A DNA stretch of 41,383 nucleotides, from positions 1 through 41,383 of IMG/VR virus record IMGVR_UViG_3300042357_000031. The stretch is one strand, 5' to 3'. The notes beneath the pieces were generated by a model. That model was not told where the DNA came from. It worked only from the letters and a program-made list of their open reading frames with translations, and ran no database searches. The position numbers and the translations under genes were made by a program. Every line of letters begins with the position of its first letter. Position 1 is the stretch's first letter. Positions 1 through 8,258 of the stretch are shown here, one piece after another. This DNA is from a virus.

Positions 1-2
1 TC

Positions 3-2141
3 AAAGGCAACCTTGCCCGACTGCTAGCAACCGAGAACCTCGTTGTAGAGCACCGTAACTGCCCCACAGCATGTTTCAACGTGGAAACCCGTGTGCTGAC
101 CCTGCCGAACTGGGATCGTGCTTCTGGGACCGTCTACGATATGCTGGTGGGTCATGAGGTGGGACACGCTCTCTTCACCCCTAACGAAGACTGGACCGAG
201 AAAGCAGATTGTCCTAAAGATTTCATCAACGTGATCGAAGATGCACGTATTGAGAAGATGATGAAGCGTAAGTATCCTGGTCTGCGTAAGTCTTTTGCTG
301 GTGGGTATCAAGAACTGAATGCCCAGGATTTCTTTGGTATCGCTAATGATGATCTGAATACTTACAGTCTGATTGACCGTATCAATCTTCACTTCAAGGT
401 TGGTGCTAGTGCTTTCATTCCTTTTGCTGCTGATGAGCAAGTGTTTGTCACTCGCACAGATGAAGCAGAAAGCTTTGATGAGGTGCTCCAAATTGCTGTA
501 GATGTGTATGAATTCAGCAAGAAAGAGCAAGAACTTGAGGAAGTAAATGTTAATGTTGATATTGACCAGACCACTCAAGGTGGGGGTGGTTCCACTCAAT
601 TTGGGGGTGATGATGAACCTGAAGAAGGTGATGCTGACGAGAACCAACCTTCCAGCAATTCTGATCAGCAAGGTCAGCAGACTGGTGGTGCTACTCAACC
701 GAAAGGTGAGGATGCTGATGCTGCTGGTGATGAAGGTGACGATGAGAGTTCTAAAACTCAAGACGCATTTGATCGTGCTGCTGAACGTCTGACCAACACG
801 TTCTCTGGTGGTAATACTTATTACGTTGAGATCCCAGAGAGCGTAGTTCTTGATGACTATGTTGCTGACTGGACTGAAATTCATGACTGGATTGATCAGC
901 AGCGTGAAGCTAGTAATCATCTGCCTGATAATGCTTATGAAGGTGTCGATATCGAATATCAATCCTTCCGTAAGCAATCACAGAAAGAAGTGAATTACCT
1001 TGTTAAGGAGTTTGAGTGTCGCAAGTCTGCCGATGCTTATGCTCGTGCTGGTCAATCCAAGACTGGTGTGCTTGACACCACCAAACTTCATACCTATCTT
1101 TACAACGAAGATATCTTCAAGAAAGTTACTGTTCTTCCTGACGGTAAGAACCATGGTCTGCTGTTCCTTCTGGACTGGTCTGGTTCGATGCAGCGTGAGA
1201 TCTTTGCTACTGTCAAACAGCTTCTGAACCTTACTGCCTTCTGTAAGAAAGTTCAGATCCCGTTTGAGGTGTATGCTTTCACGAATGATTACTTCCCTGT
1301 TCGTCGTATGAAGCAAGGCAAAGATCAATACATCTCTAATGATGAATACTTCTCTGCTAATGGTTGCCATGAAGGCAAAGTGTATCTTCAGAAAGGTATG
1401 TTCCATCTGATGAACTTTGTATCTTCTCGTTCTAACGGTAAAGACTATGAGCGTATGTGCCGTAATCTTTATCGAGAAGCATATACCTATACCTATCACA
1501 CCTATTACAGTTCTACTACTGGTCTTGGATTGTCTGGCACTCCTCTGAACGAGGGTATTGTGATGCTCAACTACATCATTCCTCAGTTCAAGAAACAGAA
1601 CGATCTTCAGAAAGTGAATGTCTGTATTCTTTCTGACGGTGAAGCTTGCCAGACTTCCTATGGTCGCAAACTGTATGACGAATACCGTGATCATTCTTAT
1701 GTTCGTCCTCGCCGTCTTGACAGTAATGCTTGTTTGCGTGATCGTCAGACTGGTCGTGTCTATAAGTCTTTTGAAGGTTGGGATGGTAATACCAACATCT
1801 TCCTTCAGCAACTGCGTGACCGTAACCCTGGCGTGAATGTGTTGGGTTTCCGTATTCTTTCTGGTTCCCAACTCTCTAACTTTGTTTGTTCCTATGCTGA
1901 CGTTGCCCACTATGGTGAGGTTCAGAAGCAGTGGAAGAAAGAGAAGTCTGCCATCATCCCCCATCCCAAAGCATTCACCGCTCTCTATGCGATTAGTAAC
2001 AGTTCTCTTGACGAGAGCTCTGCGTTCGATGTAGAGTCTGGTGCAAAGAAGGGTGATATCACCAAGGCATTCAAAAAGATGCTGAGTTCTAAAACCACCA
2101 ACAAAAAACTTCTCAATTCTTTCGTGGAGTATGTCGCATGA
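3..2141 (+). CDS. CobT-like VWA-domain protein with HExxH metallopeptidase-like motif (5' partial)
   Basis: The frame is open from base 3 to the left edge of the window, so the GTG at 81 is probably not the true start and the gene begins outside. Counting from 81, an HEVGH motif lies at residues 25-29, followed by an IEDARIE stretch that could supply a third metal ligand. An Asp/Glu/Gly/Gln-rich low-complexity linker spans about 160-230. A VWA domain begins with the MIDAS motif DWSGSM near residue 365. Acidic linker plus C-terminal VWA is the layout of CobT, the partner of CobS in aerobic cobaltochelatase. The AAA+ partner lies two genes downstream, so a CobS/CobT-like (MoxR/VWA) complex is likely. 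Whether it works on cobalt, protein remodelling or proteolysis cannot be told from sequence. Confidence 0.85.
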   Translation, partial: KGNLARLLATENLVVEHRNCPTACFNVETRVLTLPNWDRASGTVYDMLVGHEVGHALFTPNEDWTEKADCPKDFINVIEDARIEKMMKRKYPGLRKSFAGGYQELNAQDFFGIANDDLNTYSLIDRINLHFKVGASAFIPFAADEQVFVTRTDEAESFDEVLQIAVDVYEFSKKEQELEEVNVNVDIDQTTQGGGGSTQFGGDDEPEEGDADENQPSSNSDQQGQQTGGATQPKGEDADAAGDEGDDESSKTQDAFDRAAERLTNTFSGGNTYYVEIPESVVLDDYVADWTEIHDWIDQQREASNHLPDNAYEGVDIEYQSFRKQSQKEVNYLVKEFECRKSADAYARAGQSKTGVLDTTKLHTYLYNEDIFKKVTVLPDGKNHGLLFLLDWSGSMQREIFATVKQLLNLTAFCKKVQIPFEVYAFTNDYFPVRRMKQGKDQYISNDEYFSANGCHEGKVYLQKGMFHLMNFVSSRSNGKDYERMCRNLYREAYTYTYHTYYSSTTGLGLSGTPLNEGIVMLNYIIPQFKKQNDLQKVNVCILSDGEACQTSYGRKLYDEYRDHSYVRPRRLDSNACLRDRQTGRVYKSFEGWDGNTNIFLQQLRDRNPGVNVLGFRILSGSQLSNFVCSYADVAHYGEVQKQWKKEKSAIIPHPKAFTALYAISNSSLDESSAFDVESGAKKGDITKAFKKMLSSKTTNKKLLNSFVEYVA

Positions 2142-2647
2142 ACATCTTTGTCACTTCCCCGTTTCCTGCAGAGAGTGCTATTTGTTTGCCAGATAAACAT
2201 ATCGTAAAGATGCCACTTGAGTGTTGCCAGATGCTATCCATCGTGGCATCCAAGTGGTATCACAATTATGGTCCTATTCATAAAGCAGATGGTATCGCAT
2301 ATCGTACAGAAAAGGGTGCGTTTCGCAACCATCCCTGTACAAAGTGGGCATCTGAAACTATTGACAACGCCTACTGGTTGATCAAGTGGGGTATGAATTT
2401 GTGTGATGAATACTCTGTTCGTTATGGCAAGTTTCATTCTTGCTATAACACTTTGCTTGAAGCATATTATCTTTTCCCCAAAGGTAAGATCACGGAGGTG
2501 ACACCATTTGCTCGTGCGATGCCTGATGAATACAAATATGATACGAGCATCTCTACATTCGATGCTTACAAAATGTATATCGCTAGTAAACCTTGGGTCG
2601 CATCCAACTACCTGCGTGTGCCAGCTCGCAAACCGTCCTGGGTCTGA
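2138..2647 (+). CDS. conserved phage protein, unknown function
   Basis: 169 aa, starting at an ATG that overlaps the previous stop (ATGA). The N-terminus MNIFVTSPFPAESA is followed by a DKHIVKMPLECCQML block, a CTKWASETIDNAYWL block after an NHPC motif, and CDEYSVRYGKFH. This arrangement (DKxxVKM, NHPC.W, YRYGK.H) recalls a family of small conserved phage proteins often left unnamed. The conserved His, Asp, Lys and Cys residues suggest an enzyme, but I cannot assign a reaction. It sits between the VWA gene and cobS and is probably co-transcribed with them. No signal peptide or membrane segment is visible. Confidence 0.75.
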   Translation: MNIFVTSPFPAESAICLPDKHIVKMPLECCQMLSIVASKWYHNYGPIHKADGIAYRTEKGAFRNHPCTKWASETIDNAYWLIKWGMNLCDEYSVRYGKFHSCYNTLLEAYYLFPKGKITEVTPFARAMPDEYKYDTSISTFDAYKMYIASKPWVASNYLRVPARKPSWV

Positions 2648-2669
2648 CGCCAGACCACCCCTCCTGCCC

Positions 2670-2675
2670 TATAAT
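2670..2675 (+). promoter_or_regulatory. -10-like TATAAT upstream of cobS
   Basis: A perfect TATAAT lies 15 bases before the ATG at 2691, in the 43-base gap after the previous gene. No convincing -35 box is found at 16-18 bases spacing, so this is only a candidate early or middle promoter for cobS. Confidence 0.3.
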
Positions 2676-2690
2676 AACTACATCAACGAA

Positions 2691-3830
2691 ATGACCAAAA
2701 TGCCTGCCAAATCTGACGTTACCACTGAGCAACTGACTTCTTACCTGTCCAACAATTTCGGCAACGATATCAACGCTGCCCAGGTTCAGGATGCTTGTGG
2801 TGTCTTTGGTATCACTTATGCTACTGCTACCAAGCGACTGCGTGACTTCTATGTGAAACGTGGCACTTGGAACCTGACTGTTCAGGAACGCCTTGAGCAA
2901 ACCTATCAATCTCCTGCTGCTGCTCCTGCTGTTGGTGTTACCGTTCGGGAAGAACAGAACCTTATTCCTGCCAAAGATGGCAACTATGTCCCGTTCGGGA
3001 ATTTCTCTGACGTAAAGAAGATCATTCAATCCCGCCTCTTCTACCCCACTTTTATCACTGGTCTGTCTGGTAACGGTAAGACTTTCTCTGTTGAGCAAGC
3101 GTGTGCTCAACTAAATAGGGAGCTCATCCGTGTGAATATCACCATTGAGACTGACGAGGATGATCTTATTGGTGGGTTCCGTCTTGTTGCTGGCGAAACT
3201 GTCTGGCATAATGGACCCGTCGTGGAGGCTCTGGAACGTGGAGCTATTCTCCTTCTAGACGAGGTTGATCTGGCATCCAATAAGATCCTCTGCCTGCAAT
3301 CTATTCTTGAGGGTAAAGGTATTTTCCTGAAGAAGATTGGCAAGTTCGTTCAACCTGCTGCTGGTTTCAACATCTTCGCCACCGCCAACACCAAAGGCAA
3401 GGGTTCTGAAGATGGACGTTTCATCGGCACCAACGTTCTGAACGAAGCATTCCTTGAGCGTTTTGCTCTCACGTTTGAGCAAGACTATCCTACCGTCACT
3501 ATCGAGACTAACATTCTCAAGAAAGTTGCTGCTTCTCTGGGCATTGATGATGTTGAGTTCTGTGAGAACCTTGCCAACTGGGCAGACATTATCCGTAAAA
3601 CTTTCAAAGATGGTGGTATCGATGAGGTGATCTCCACCCGTCGTCTGGTTCACATCATCCGTGCCTTTGCTATCTGGCAGGATCGTATCAAAGCTATCAA
3701 GGTCTGTGTCAATCGTTTTGATGATGAGACCAAGCAATCTTTCATCGAACTGTATGATAAGATTGATGCTAAGGTAGAAACCAAGGAAGAAACTAAGGAG
3801 GAAGGCATCCATGTCGAATACGAACTTTGA
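2691..3830 (+). CDS. cobS: CobS-like AAA+ ATPase (MoxR type)
   Basis: 379 aa from the ATG at 2691; ATG 2700 is an alternative. The frame is open back to 2508, but that would overlap the whole end of the previous gene. Walker A GLSGNGKT lies near residue 124 and Walker B LLLDEVDLA near 187, followed by a sensor-type FATANTKGKG and an arginine-rich ISTRRLVHIIRAF region. The N-terminal 80 residues look like a small helical domain. CobS is the ATPase subunit of aerobic cobaltochelatase and a conserved gene of T4-like cyanophages. The CobT-like VWA protein upstream is its expected partner. The protein ends in a Glu/Lys-rich tail. Confidence 0.9.
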   Translation: MTKMPAKSDVTTEQLTSYLSNNFGNDINAAQVQDACGVFGITYATATKRLRDFYVKRGTWNLTVQERLEQTYQSPAAAPAVGVTVREEQNLIPAKDGNYVPFGNFSDVKKIIQSRLFYPTFITGLSGNGKTFSVEQACAQLNRELIRVNITIETDEDDLIGGFRLVAGETVWHNGPVVEALERGAILLLDEVDLASNKILCLQSILEGKGIFLKKIGKFVQPAAGFNIFATANTKGKGSEDGRFIGTNVLNEAFLERFALTFEQDYPTVTIETNILKKVAASLGIDDVEFCENLANWADIIRKTFKDGGIDEVISTRRLVHIIRAFAIWQDRIKAIKVCVNRFDDETKQSFIELYDKIDAKVETKEETKEEGIHVEYEL

Positions 3831-3987
3831 TAAGTTCCACGGGTATGTAAATCATCTTGCCGTCCTTGATGGCGGCAAGACCGTGAAGATCCTAGGTGGC
3901 GAGGGTCTGAAGTTATTTGTCAAAGACCTTGACGGCAACGTTCAAGAATGCTACCATAGTAATATTCAAATGATCTGGAACAAGTGA
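3811..3987 (+). CDS. small hypothetical protein
   Basis: A 58-aa ORF starting MSNTNFDKFHGYVNHL, overlapping the end of cobS by 20 bases. The start is well supported by TAAGGAGG about nine bases upstream, the strongest Shine-Dalgarno in this part of the window. It ends one base before the next ATG. The sequence is soluble-looking, with a VLDGGKTVKILGGEGLKLFV core likely to form beta strands. I do not recognise it. Confidence 0.65.
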   Translation: MSNTNFDKFHGYVNHLAVLDGGKTVKILGGEGLKLFVKDLDGNVQECYHSNIQMIWNK

Positions 3988-3988
3988 A

Positions 3989-4276
3989 ATGAATTTCAAA
4001 TATAATGAAGACGCAATCATTAACGAGTTGCGTGACTACATCGTGAATACCTATAAACAACATTACTCTGCTGGTGATGACAAAATCCAAACACTGGATC
4101 TGATTGAAGCATGTGGTGATGGTGAACGTTTCTGTCGTAGCAACATCCTAAAGTATGCTTCTCGCTATGATAAGAAAGGTAGTGCTCGCATGGACATCAT
4201 GAAGGTGCTACACTATGCCGTGCTTCTTATGCACTTCAACGATAAAAACGCTACCCGTGAAGATTACAACCGATGA
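3989..4276 (+). CDS. DUF3310-like protein
   Basis: 95 aa. The block RSNILKYASRYDKKG followed by DIMKVLHYAVLL matches the short DUF3310 pattern (NAIKYI.R...KG....DL.KA..YL) found in many phages. The biochemical role of the family is not known to me; some members are annotated loosely as nucleotide-kinase-like. The gene directly precedes the sliding clamp, with its stop overlapping the clamp ATG, so it belongs to the replication operon. Confidence 0.7.
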   Translation: MNFKYNEDAIINELRDYIVNTYKQHYSAGDDKIQTLDLIEACGDGERFCRSNILKYASRYDKKGSARMDIMKVLHYAVLLMHFNDKNATREDYNR

Positions 4277-4938
4277 GTAAAGTAACCCTGTCTAAAAAAA
4301 CCTTTGATGTCCTCAAAAACTTCTCCACTATCAATTCCTCCATCGTATTCCGAAAGGGAAGCACAGTACGCACGATTAGCAATGCAGAAAACATTCTCGC
4401 AGCGTTCTCTAGTGAAGAAGTATTTCCTATGGACTTCGCAATTTATGATCTCAGTCAGTTTCTTTCTGGGATCTCTTTGTTTGACCGTCCTGAGCTTGAG
4501 TTCTCATCTAGCGATTTTGTCAGCATCCGTGGCAGTGGTAAGTCTGCTCGCTACTATTTCTCTGATCCTGAAATTACGCTCAAATCTGCGCCTGAAAAGA
4601 ATGTAAAGTTCCCTGGTGCTGATATCCAGTTCAACATCACTGGTGAAGATCTGCTTTCACTTCAGAAAGCATCTGCTGTTTATAGTCTTCCTGATCTGAC
4701 GTTCCAGAGCGAAGACAACGAAATCAAACTCATCCTTCGTGACAAAGAGAATGATACCAGCAATACTTACGAGCAATCCATTTCTGGTGATTGTACTGGC
4801 GATTATTCACTGGATGTTAAGATTGAAAACATCCGTCTGTTCCCTGGTGATTATGTTGTCAAAGTATCTAAACATCTCATTTCCGAATGGACCAATCAAA
4901 ATCTCGACCTGACCTATTATATTGCACTGGAGCCCTGA
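4273..4938 (+). CDS. 45: DNA polymerase sliding clamp (T4 gp45 homologue)
   Basis: 221 aa, about the 228 aa of T4 gp45. The N-terminus (LSKKTFDVLKNFSTINSSIV) follows the T4 clamp pattern, and AIYDLSQFLSGISLF and FPGDYVVKVSKHLISEW match the two clamp subdomains. It forms the trimeric ring that tethers polymerase gp43 and, in T4, also serves as activator of late transcription. It is translationally coupled to the upstream gene by ATGA overlap. The clamp loader subunits 44 and 62 are downstream, but not adjacent as they are in T4. Confidence 0.96.
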   Translation: MSKVTLSKKTFDVLKNFSTINSSIVFRKGSTVRTISNAENILAAFSSEEVFPMDFAIYDLSQFLSGISLFDRPELEFSSSDFVSIRGSGKSARYYFSDPEITLKSAPEKNVKFPGADIQFNITGEDLLSLQKASAVYSLPDLTFQSEDNEIKLILRDKENDTSNTYEQSISGDCTGDYSLDVKIENIRLFPGDYVVKVSKHLISEWTNQNLDLTYYIALEP

Positions 4939-4941
4939 CTA

Positions 4942-5277
4942 TTGAAACACATTCTTTTTACCCTGAAGGGGTGTGCTGCTGAAGATCTTGATGATGAAGG
5001 TTTCATCCGAGACACTTTGTATCAAGCAGCAAAGTGGTGTAAATCAACTCTGATTGCTTTACATTCACATAAGTTTTCTCCTCAAGGTGTCACTGCTGTT
5101 GCTCTGCTTGCTGAAAGTCATATCAGCATTCATACTTGGCCAGAGAATGGCACAGCAGTTTGTGATATCTTTACTTGTGGAGATCACACCGTTCCAGAGG
5201 ATGGTGTAGAATACATGCGAGCAGAATTGAATGCTGCTGAGATTGTGACGAAAACTATTTTGAGAGATTTGGAATGA
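4942..5277 (+). CDS. speD: S-adenosylmethionine decarboxylase proenzyme
   Basis: 111 aa. The only possible start is TTG at 4942, because an in-frame TGA (the clamp stop) ends at 4938. The motif AESHISIHTWPE at residues 57-68 is the self-cleavage site of prokaryotic SpeD; Ser59 would become the pyruvoyl group. The DIFTCG block at 75-80 carries the active-site Cys79. The enzyme makes decarboxylated SAM for spermidine synthesis. It is a known cyanophage auxiliary gene; here it lies inside the replication operon between clamp and clamp loader, and its stop overlaps the ATG of gene 44. The rare TTG start may keep expression low. Confidence 0.93.
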   Translation: MKHILFTLKGCAAEDLDDEGFIRDTLYQAAKWCKSTLIALHSHKFSPQGVTAVALLAESHISIHTWPENGTAVCDIFTCGDHTVPEDGVEYMRAELNAAEIVTKTILRDLE

Positions 5278-6218
5278 GTAAAGAGTTCTTGTGGGTTGAG
5301 AAGTACCGTCCTTCCATCGTGGAGGATTGCATCCTTCCAGAAAATATCAAGGAAGTATTCAAAGGATTTATTGCACAAGAAGAGATCCCTAACCTTCTAC
5401 TTACTGGCACTGCTGGTGTCGGAAAGACCACAATTGCCAAAGCGTTATGTAATGAGATCGGGGCTTCCTATATCATCATTAACGGTTCGGACGAGGGGCG
5501 CTTCCTCGATACGGTCCGCAACCGTGTCAGGCAGTTCGCCACGACGATCTCTCTGACCTCTGGGGCGTCCCACAAGGTCGTCATCATCGACGAGGCGGAC
5601 AACACCACCAACGACGTGCAACTGTCCCTCAGGACCGCCGTGGAGGAGTTCCATGGCAACTGCCGCTTCATCTTCACTTGTAACTTCATCAACAAGATTA
5701 TTGAACCTCTCCATTCCCGTTGCACGGTTGTGGATTTCAGGATCAAACCAGACCAGGCAGTTCAACTTCAAGGTGAGTTCTTTACTCGCCTGAAAACTAT
5801 TCTGACCCACGAACAGGTTGAGTATGAAGATAAAGTCCTCGCCAAGCTTGTCAAGCGATACTATCCAGACTGGCGCCGTCTTATCAACGAATGTCAGCGT
5901 TATGCTGCGACTGGCGCTATCAGTTCCGCTATTCTTGTTGATGTCGCTGATGTCAATTTGGATGCTCTACTCACTTCCCTGAAGAAGAAAGAGTTTACTA
6001 CTGTGAAGAACTGGGTGGTCCAGCATCTCGATAATGACCCCAGCATGATGATGCGTAAGGTTTATGATAGTCTGTATGATGTTCTTACGCCTTCTTCTAT
6101 TCCTGAGGCAGTATTAATCATTGCAAAATATATGCGAGATATTACAATTGTGCCTGATCAAGAGGTAAATATGTTGGCGTGTCTTACAGAACTCATGATG
6201 AGTTGTGAATTCAGATGA
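5274..6218 (+). CDS. 44: clamp loader large subunit (T4 gp44 homologue)
   Basis: 314 aa, close to T4 gp44 (319 aa). Walker A GTAGVGKT at residues 45-52, Walker B VVIIDEAD at 102-109, sensor-1 FIFTCNFINK and the SRC motif (PLHSRC) of RFC/gp44 ATPases are all present. With gp62 it forms the complex that opens and loads the gp45 ring. Bases about 5461-5640 are strongly GC-rich with different codon use, although the protein is conserved there. The ATGA overlaps both ends with neighbours. Confidence 0.96.
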   Translation: MSKEFLWVEKYRPSIVEDCILPENIKEVFKGFIAQEEIPNLLLTGTAGVGKTTIAKALCNEIGASYIIINGSDEGRFLDTVRNRVRQFATTISLTSGASHKVVIIDEADNTTNDVQLSLRTAVEEFHGNCRFIFTCNFINKIIEPLHSRCTVVDFRIKPDQAVQLQGEFFTRLKTILTHEQVEYEDKVLAKLVKRYYPDWRRLINECQRYAATGAISSAILVDVADVNLDALLTSLKKKEFTTVKNWVVQHLDNDPSMMMRKVYDSLYDVLTPSSIPEAVLIIAKYMRDITIVPDQEVNMLACLTELMMSCEFR

Positions 6219-7105
6219 AAACATGGATGTTAGCAAATCGTAAAACGAGAGAAGTTTACGAAAGAGATAGATTTTTAGAAGAAGCAGAACATCTTGGAAT
6301 TGATTTCAAGATTGTCTATGCTGATGAAATTGACCTTATTGTTTCTCGTGATGACAGAAAATCAATCCGTTACCAAAATGAGATTGTTAGCCTCCCAGAT
6401 GTTCTACTCGCTAGGACAGGCTCTGCTACTGGTAACTACAATCTGTCCGTCTTGCGTCAATTCGAAAGACTGAATGTTCCTACTTTGCCAAACTCTGATG
6501 CGATCATCGCAGCAAAAGATAAGATGTATGCCAATCAGATTTTGGCACAGGCAGGACTTCCTATTCCCAAAACGATGCTTACTCGTTTTCCGAGTAATCC
6601 TGATTTAGTTGAAAAACAAGTAGGGTTTCCTTGTGTAGTCAAAGTGATTACTGGATCACATGGAGCAGGTGTTTATCTTTGTGAGAATAAAAAACAATTC
6701 AATGACTTGTCAGAATTGATTTCCGCCCTAGACTTCAAGAACAGTATGATCGTCCAAGAGTATGTACAATTTTCAGAGGGACGTGATCTTCGTGTTGTTG
6801 TTATTGGTGGTAGGGTCGTTGGTGCTATGCTTCGCCAAGCTACCGATGGATCATTCAAAGCAAACATATCCCGTGGAGGTAAAGGATTAGTTTATGACGT
6901 TGATGAAAAAATGGAACTGCTTGCTATACAAACGGCAAAGGTTCTTGATCTTGACATTGCTGGTGTTGATTTGCTTTTCCATGAAGACGGATACCGTATC
7001 TGTGAAGCAAACTCCTCACCAGGATTTTACGGTTTTGAGAATGCTTTGGGTGTAAATATCCCAGGAAAAATATTTGAATATGCTAAAATGAGGTGTCGTG
7101 AATGA
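6215..7105 (+). CDS. RimK-like ATP-grasp ligase
   Basis: 296 aa, the usual length of RimK-type enzymes. The N-terminal preATP-grasp region contains LARTGSATGNYNLSVLRQFE. The AAKDKMYANQILAQAGLPIPKT helix, the FPCVVKVITGSHGAGVYL nucleotide-binding strand/loop, RDLRVVVIGGRVVGAMLR and the metal-binding IAGVDLLF.....RICEANSSPGF close the ATP-grasp fold. RimK adds glutamates to the C-terminus of ribosomal protein S6; related enzymes add amino acids to small peptides or cofactors. The phage target is unknown. It is inserted between the clamp loader genes 44 and 62, overlapping gene 44 by ATGA. Confidence 0.88.
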   Translation: MKTWMLANRKTREVYERDRFLEEAEHLGIDFKIVYADEIDLIVSRDDRKSIRYQNEIVSLPDVLLARTGSATGNYNLSVLRQFERLNVPTLPNSDAIIAAKDKMYANQILAQAGLPIPKTMLTRFPSNPDLVEKQVGFPCVVKVITGSHGAGVYLCENKKQFNDLSELISALDFKNSMIVQEYVQFSEGRDLRVVVIGGRVVGAMLRQATDGSFKANISRGGKGLVYDVDEKMELLAIQTAKVLDLDIAGVDLLFHEDGYRICEANSSPGFYGFENALGVNIPGKIFEYAKMRCRE

Positions 7106-7356
7106 TCTTTCCAAAAATCAATAAGTGGGACCTATACGATGCCCCAGTAAAGACAACCCCTGATAATGTAAGAGAGGCAAACGAAGCTCTCTTTCGTGCT
7201 AAAATGACCTTACCTGCTGCTGCCAAACACTGTGGTATGACGCAGAAGGAAATGAAACTAACGTTCTTTGAGTATCTTAAATATCATGCCCCAGACTTTG
7301 AAATCTCTGAAAACTCCGTTGCGTTACCCAGGGGGGAAGAGCAGAGCTCTACCTAA
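7102..7356 (+). CDS. small hypothetical protein (HTH-like)
   Basis: 84 aa starting by ATGA overlap with the RimK-like gene. The block NEALFRAKMTLPAAAKHCGMTQKEMKLTFFEYL looks like a helix-turn-helix of the type that precedes or recruits DNA-acting enzymes, which is an inference from pattern only. Its last 70 bases overlap the start of the Dam methylase in another frame. Probably a small phage DNA-binding protein, but I cannot name it. Confidence 0.65.
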   Translation: MIFPKINKWDLYDAPVKTTPDNVREANEALFRAKMTLPAAAKHCGMTQKEMKLTFFEYLKYHAPDFEISENSVALPRGEEQSST

Positions 7357-8125
7357 ACTTTTTCAATACATGCCAGATCTGAAGAACTTTCATGAGTTTC
7401 GGGAACCTTTTATTGGTGGTGGATCTGTAGCACTTGAAGTGACTAAGCGTTATCCTGGCATTCAAATCTGGGTGAATGATCTTTATAATCCTTTGTACAC
7501 TTTCTGGTCTATCCTTCGTGATGAACCAGAAGAATTACATCGTTGCATCAAAGGTTATAAAGAAGATTATGGCACACCAGAACTTGCCAGGCAACTCTTC
7601 AACGAAATGAAGATCCAACTAAATCACAAAGAGGCAGAAGACTTCTACCGTGCAGTTGCTTTCTATATTATCAATAAGTGTTCTTTCTCTGGTCTGACTG
7701 AAAGCTCATCCTTCTCTGCACAAGCAAGTGAAAGTAATTTCTCTATGAATGGTATTGAGAAGATCCCTGAGTATGGTAAGTTGATCAAAGACTGGTATAT
7801 TACTAACTGGTCATACGAAGATATGTTGACTGATCAGAAAAATGTATTTGTTTATCTTGATCCTCCTTACGATATTAAGGACAACCTCTATGGGCGTAAG
7901 GGATCAATGCACAAAGGATTTGATCACGATAAGTTTGCTGCTGATTGTGACCGTCATATTTGCCCTCAACTAGTCTCCTACAACAATTCCAACCTAGTCA
8001 AGGAGCGGTTCCAGGGGTGGACAGTTGGAGAATTTGCACACACCTACACCATGCGGTCGGTCGGGTCGTATACAATAGATCAAGCAGAACGAAAGGAACT
8101 CGTCCTTTACAACTATGAAAATTAA
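7286..8125 (+). CDS. dam: DNA adenine methylase (Dam type)
   Basis: 279 aa from the ATG at 7286; a TTG at 7268 is the alternative. The SAM-binding motif REPFIGGGSV follows an N-terminal LRYPGGKSR, and the catalytic motif is DPPYD (within FVYLDPPYD), as in D12-class N6-adenine methyltransferases such as T4 Dam. It probably methylates adenine in GATC-like sites and may protect phage DNA or mark it for repair. It overlaps the upstream small gene by about 70 bases in another frame and sits inside the clamp loader operon. Confidence 0.93.
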   Translation: MPQTLKSLKTPLRYPGGKSRALPKLFQYMPDLKNFHEFREPFIGGGSVALEVTKRYPGIQIWVNDLYNPLYTFWSILRDEPEELHRCIKGYKEDYGTPELARQLFNEMKIQLNHKEAEDFYRAVAFYIINKCSFSGLTESSSFSAQASESNFSMNGIEKIPEYGKLIKDWYITNWSYEDMLTDQKNVFVYLDPPYDIKDNLYGRKGSMHKGFDHDKFAADCDRHICPQLVSYNNSNLVKERFQGWTVGEFAHTYTMRSVGSYTIDQAERKELVLYNYEN

Positions 8126-8258
8126 AGTTCAACTCTACGTTGCTGGTCGTCTCTTTGATGAGATCGTTGAGGCAGCAAACTATCAGGATGCTCGCCAGAC
8201 CGCTCTTGCCCGCAACCCTACTGCTAAAGTTGTGAATGTTACTGCCGTGTTCAAATGA
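8115..8258 (+). CDS. small hypothetical protein
   Basis: A 47-aa ORF starting MKIKVQLYVAGRLFDEIV, with the ATG inside the last codons of dam. It contains an EAANYQDARQTALARNPTAKVVNVTAVF stretch (shown as two parts: a helix, then a strand), giving a beta-alpha-beta look often seen in tiny cyanophage ORFs. Its stop overlaps the ATG of the next gene (ATGA), which supports translation. No known function. Confidence 0.6.
   Translation: MKIKVQLYVAGRLFDEIVEAANYQDARQTALARNPTAKVVNVTAVFK

Noticed and set aside
81-83. GTG as start of the VWA gene
   Set aside because: The frame is open upstream to the window edge and reads as protein, so the true start is outside.
24-977. 317-codon open frame on the - strand at the left edge
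   Set aside because: It is the shadow of the VWA gene; its product has no recognisable family and all other genes are on the + strand.
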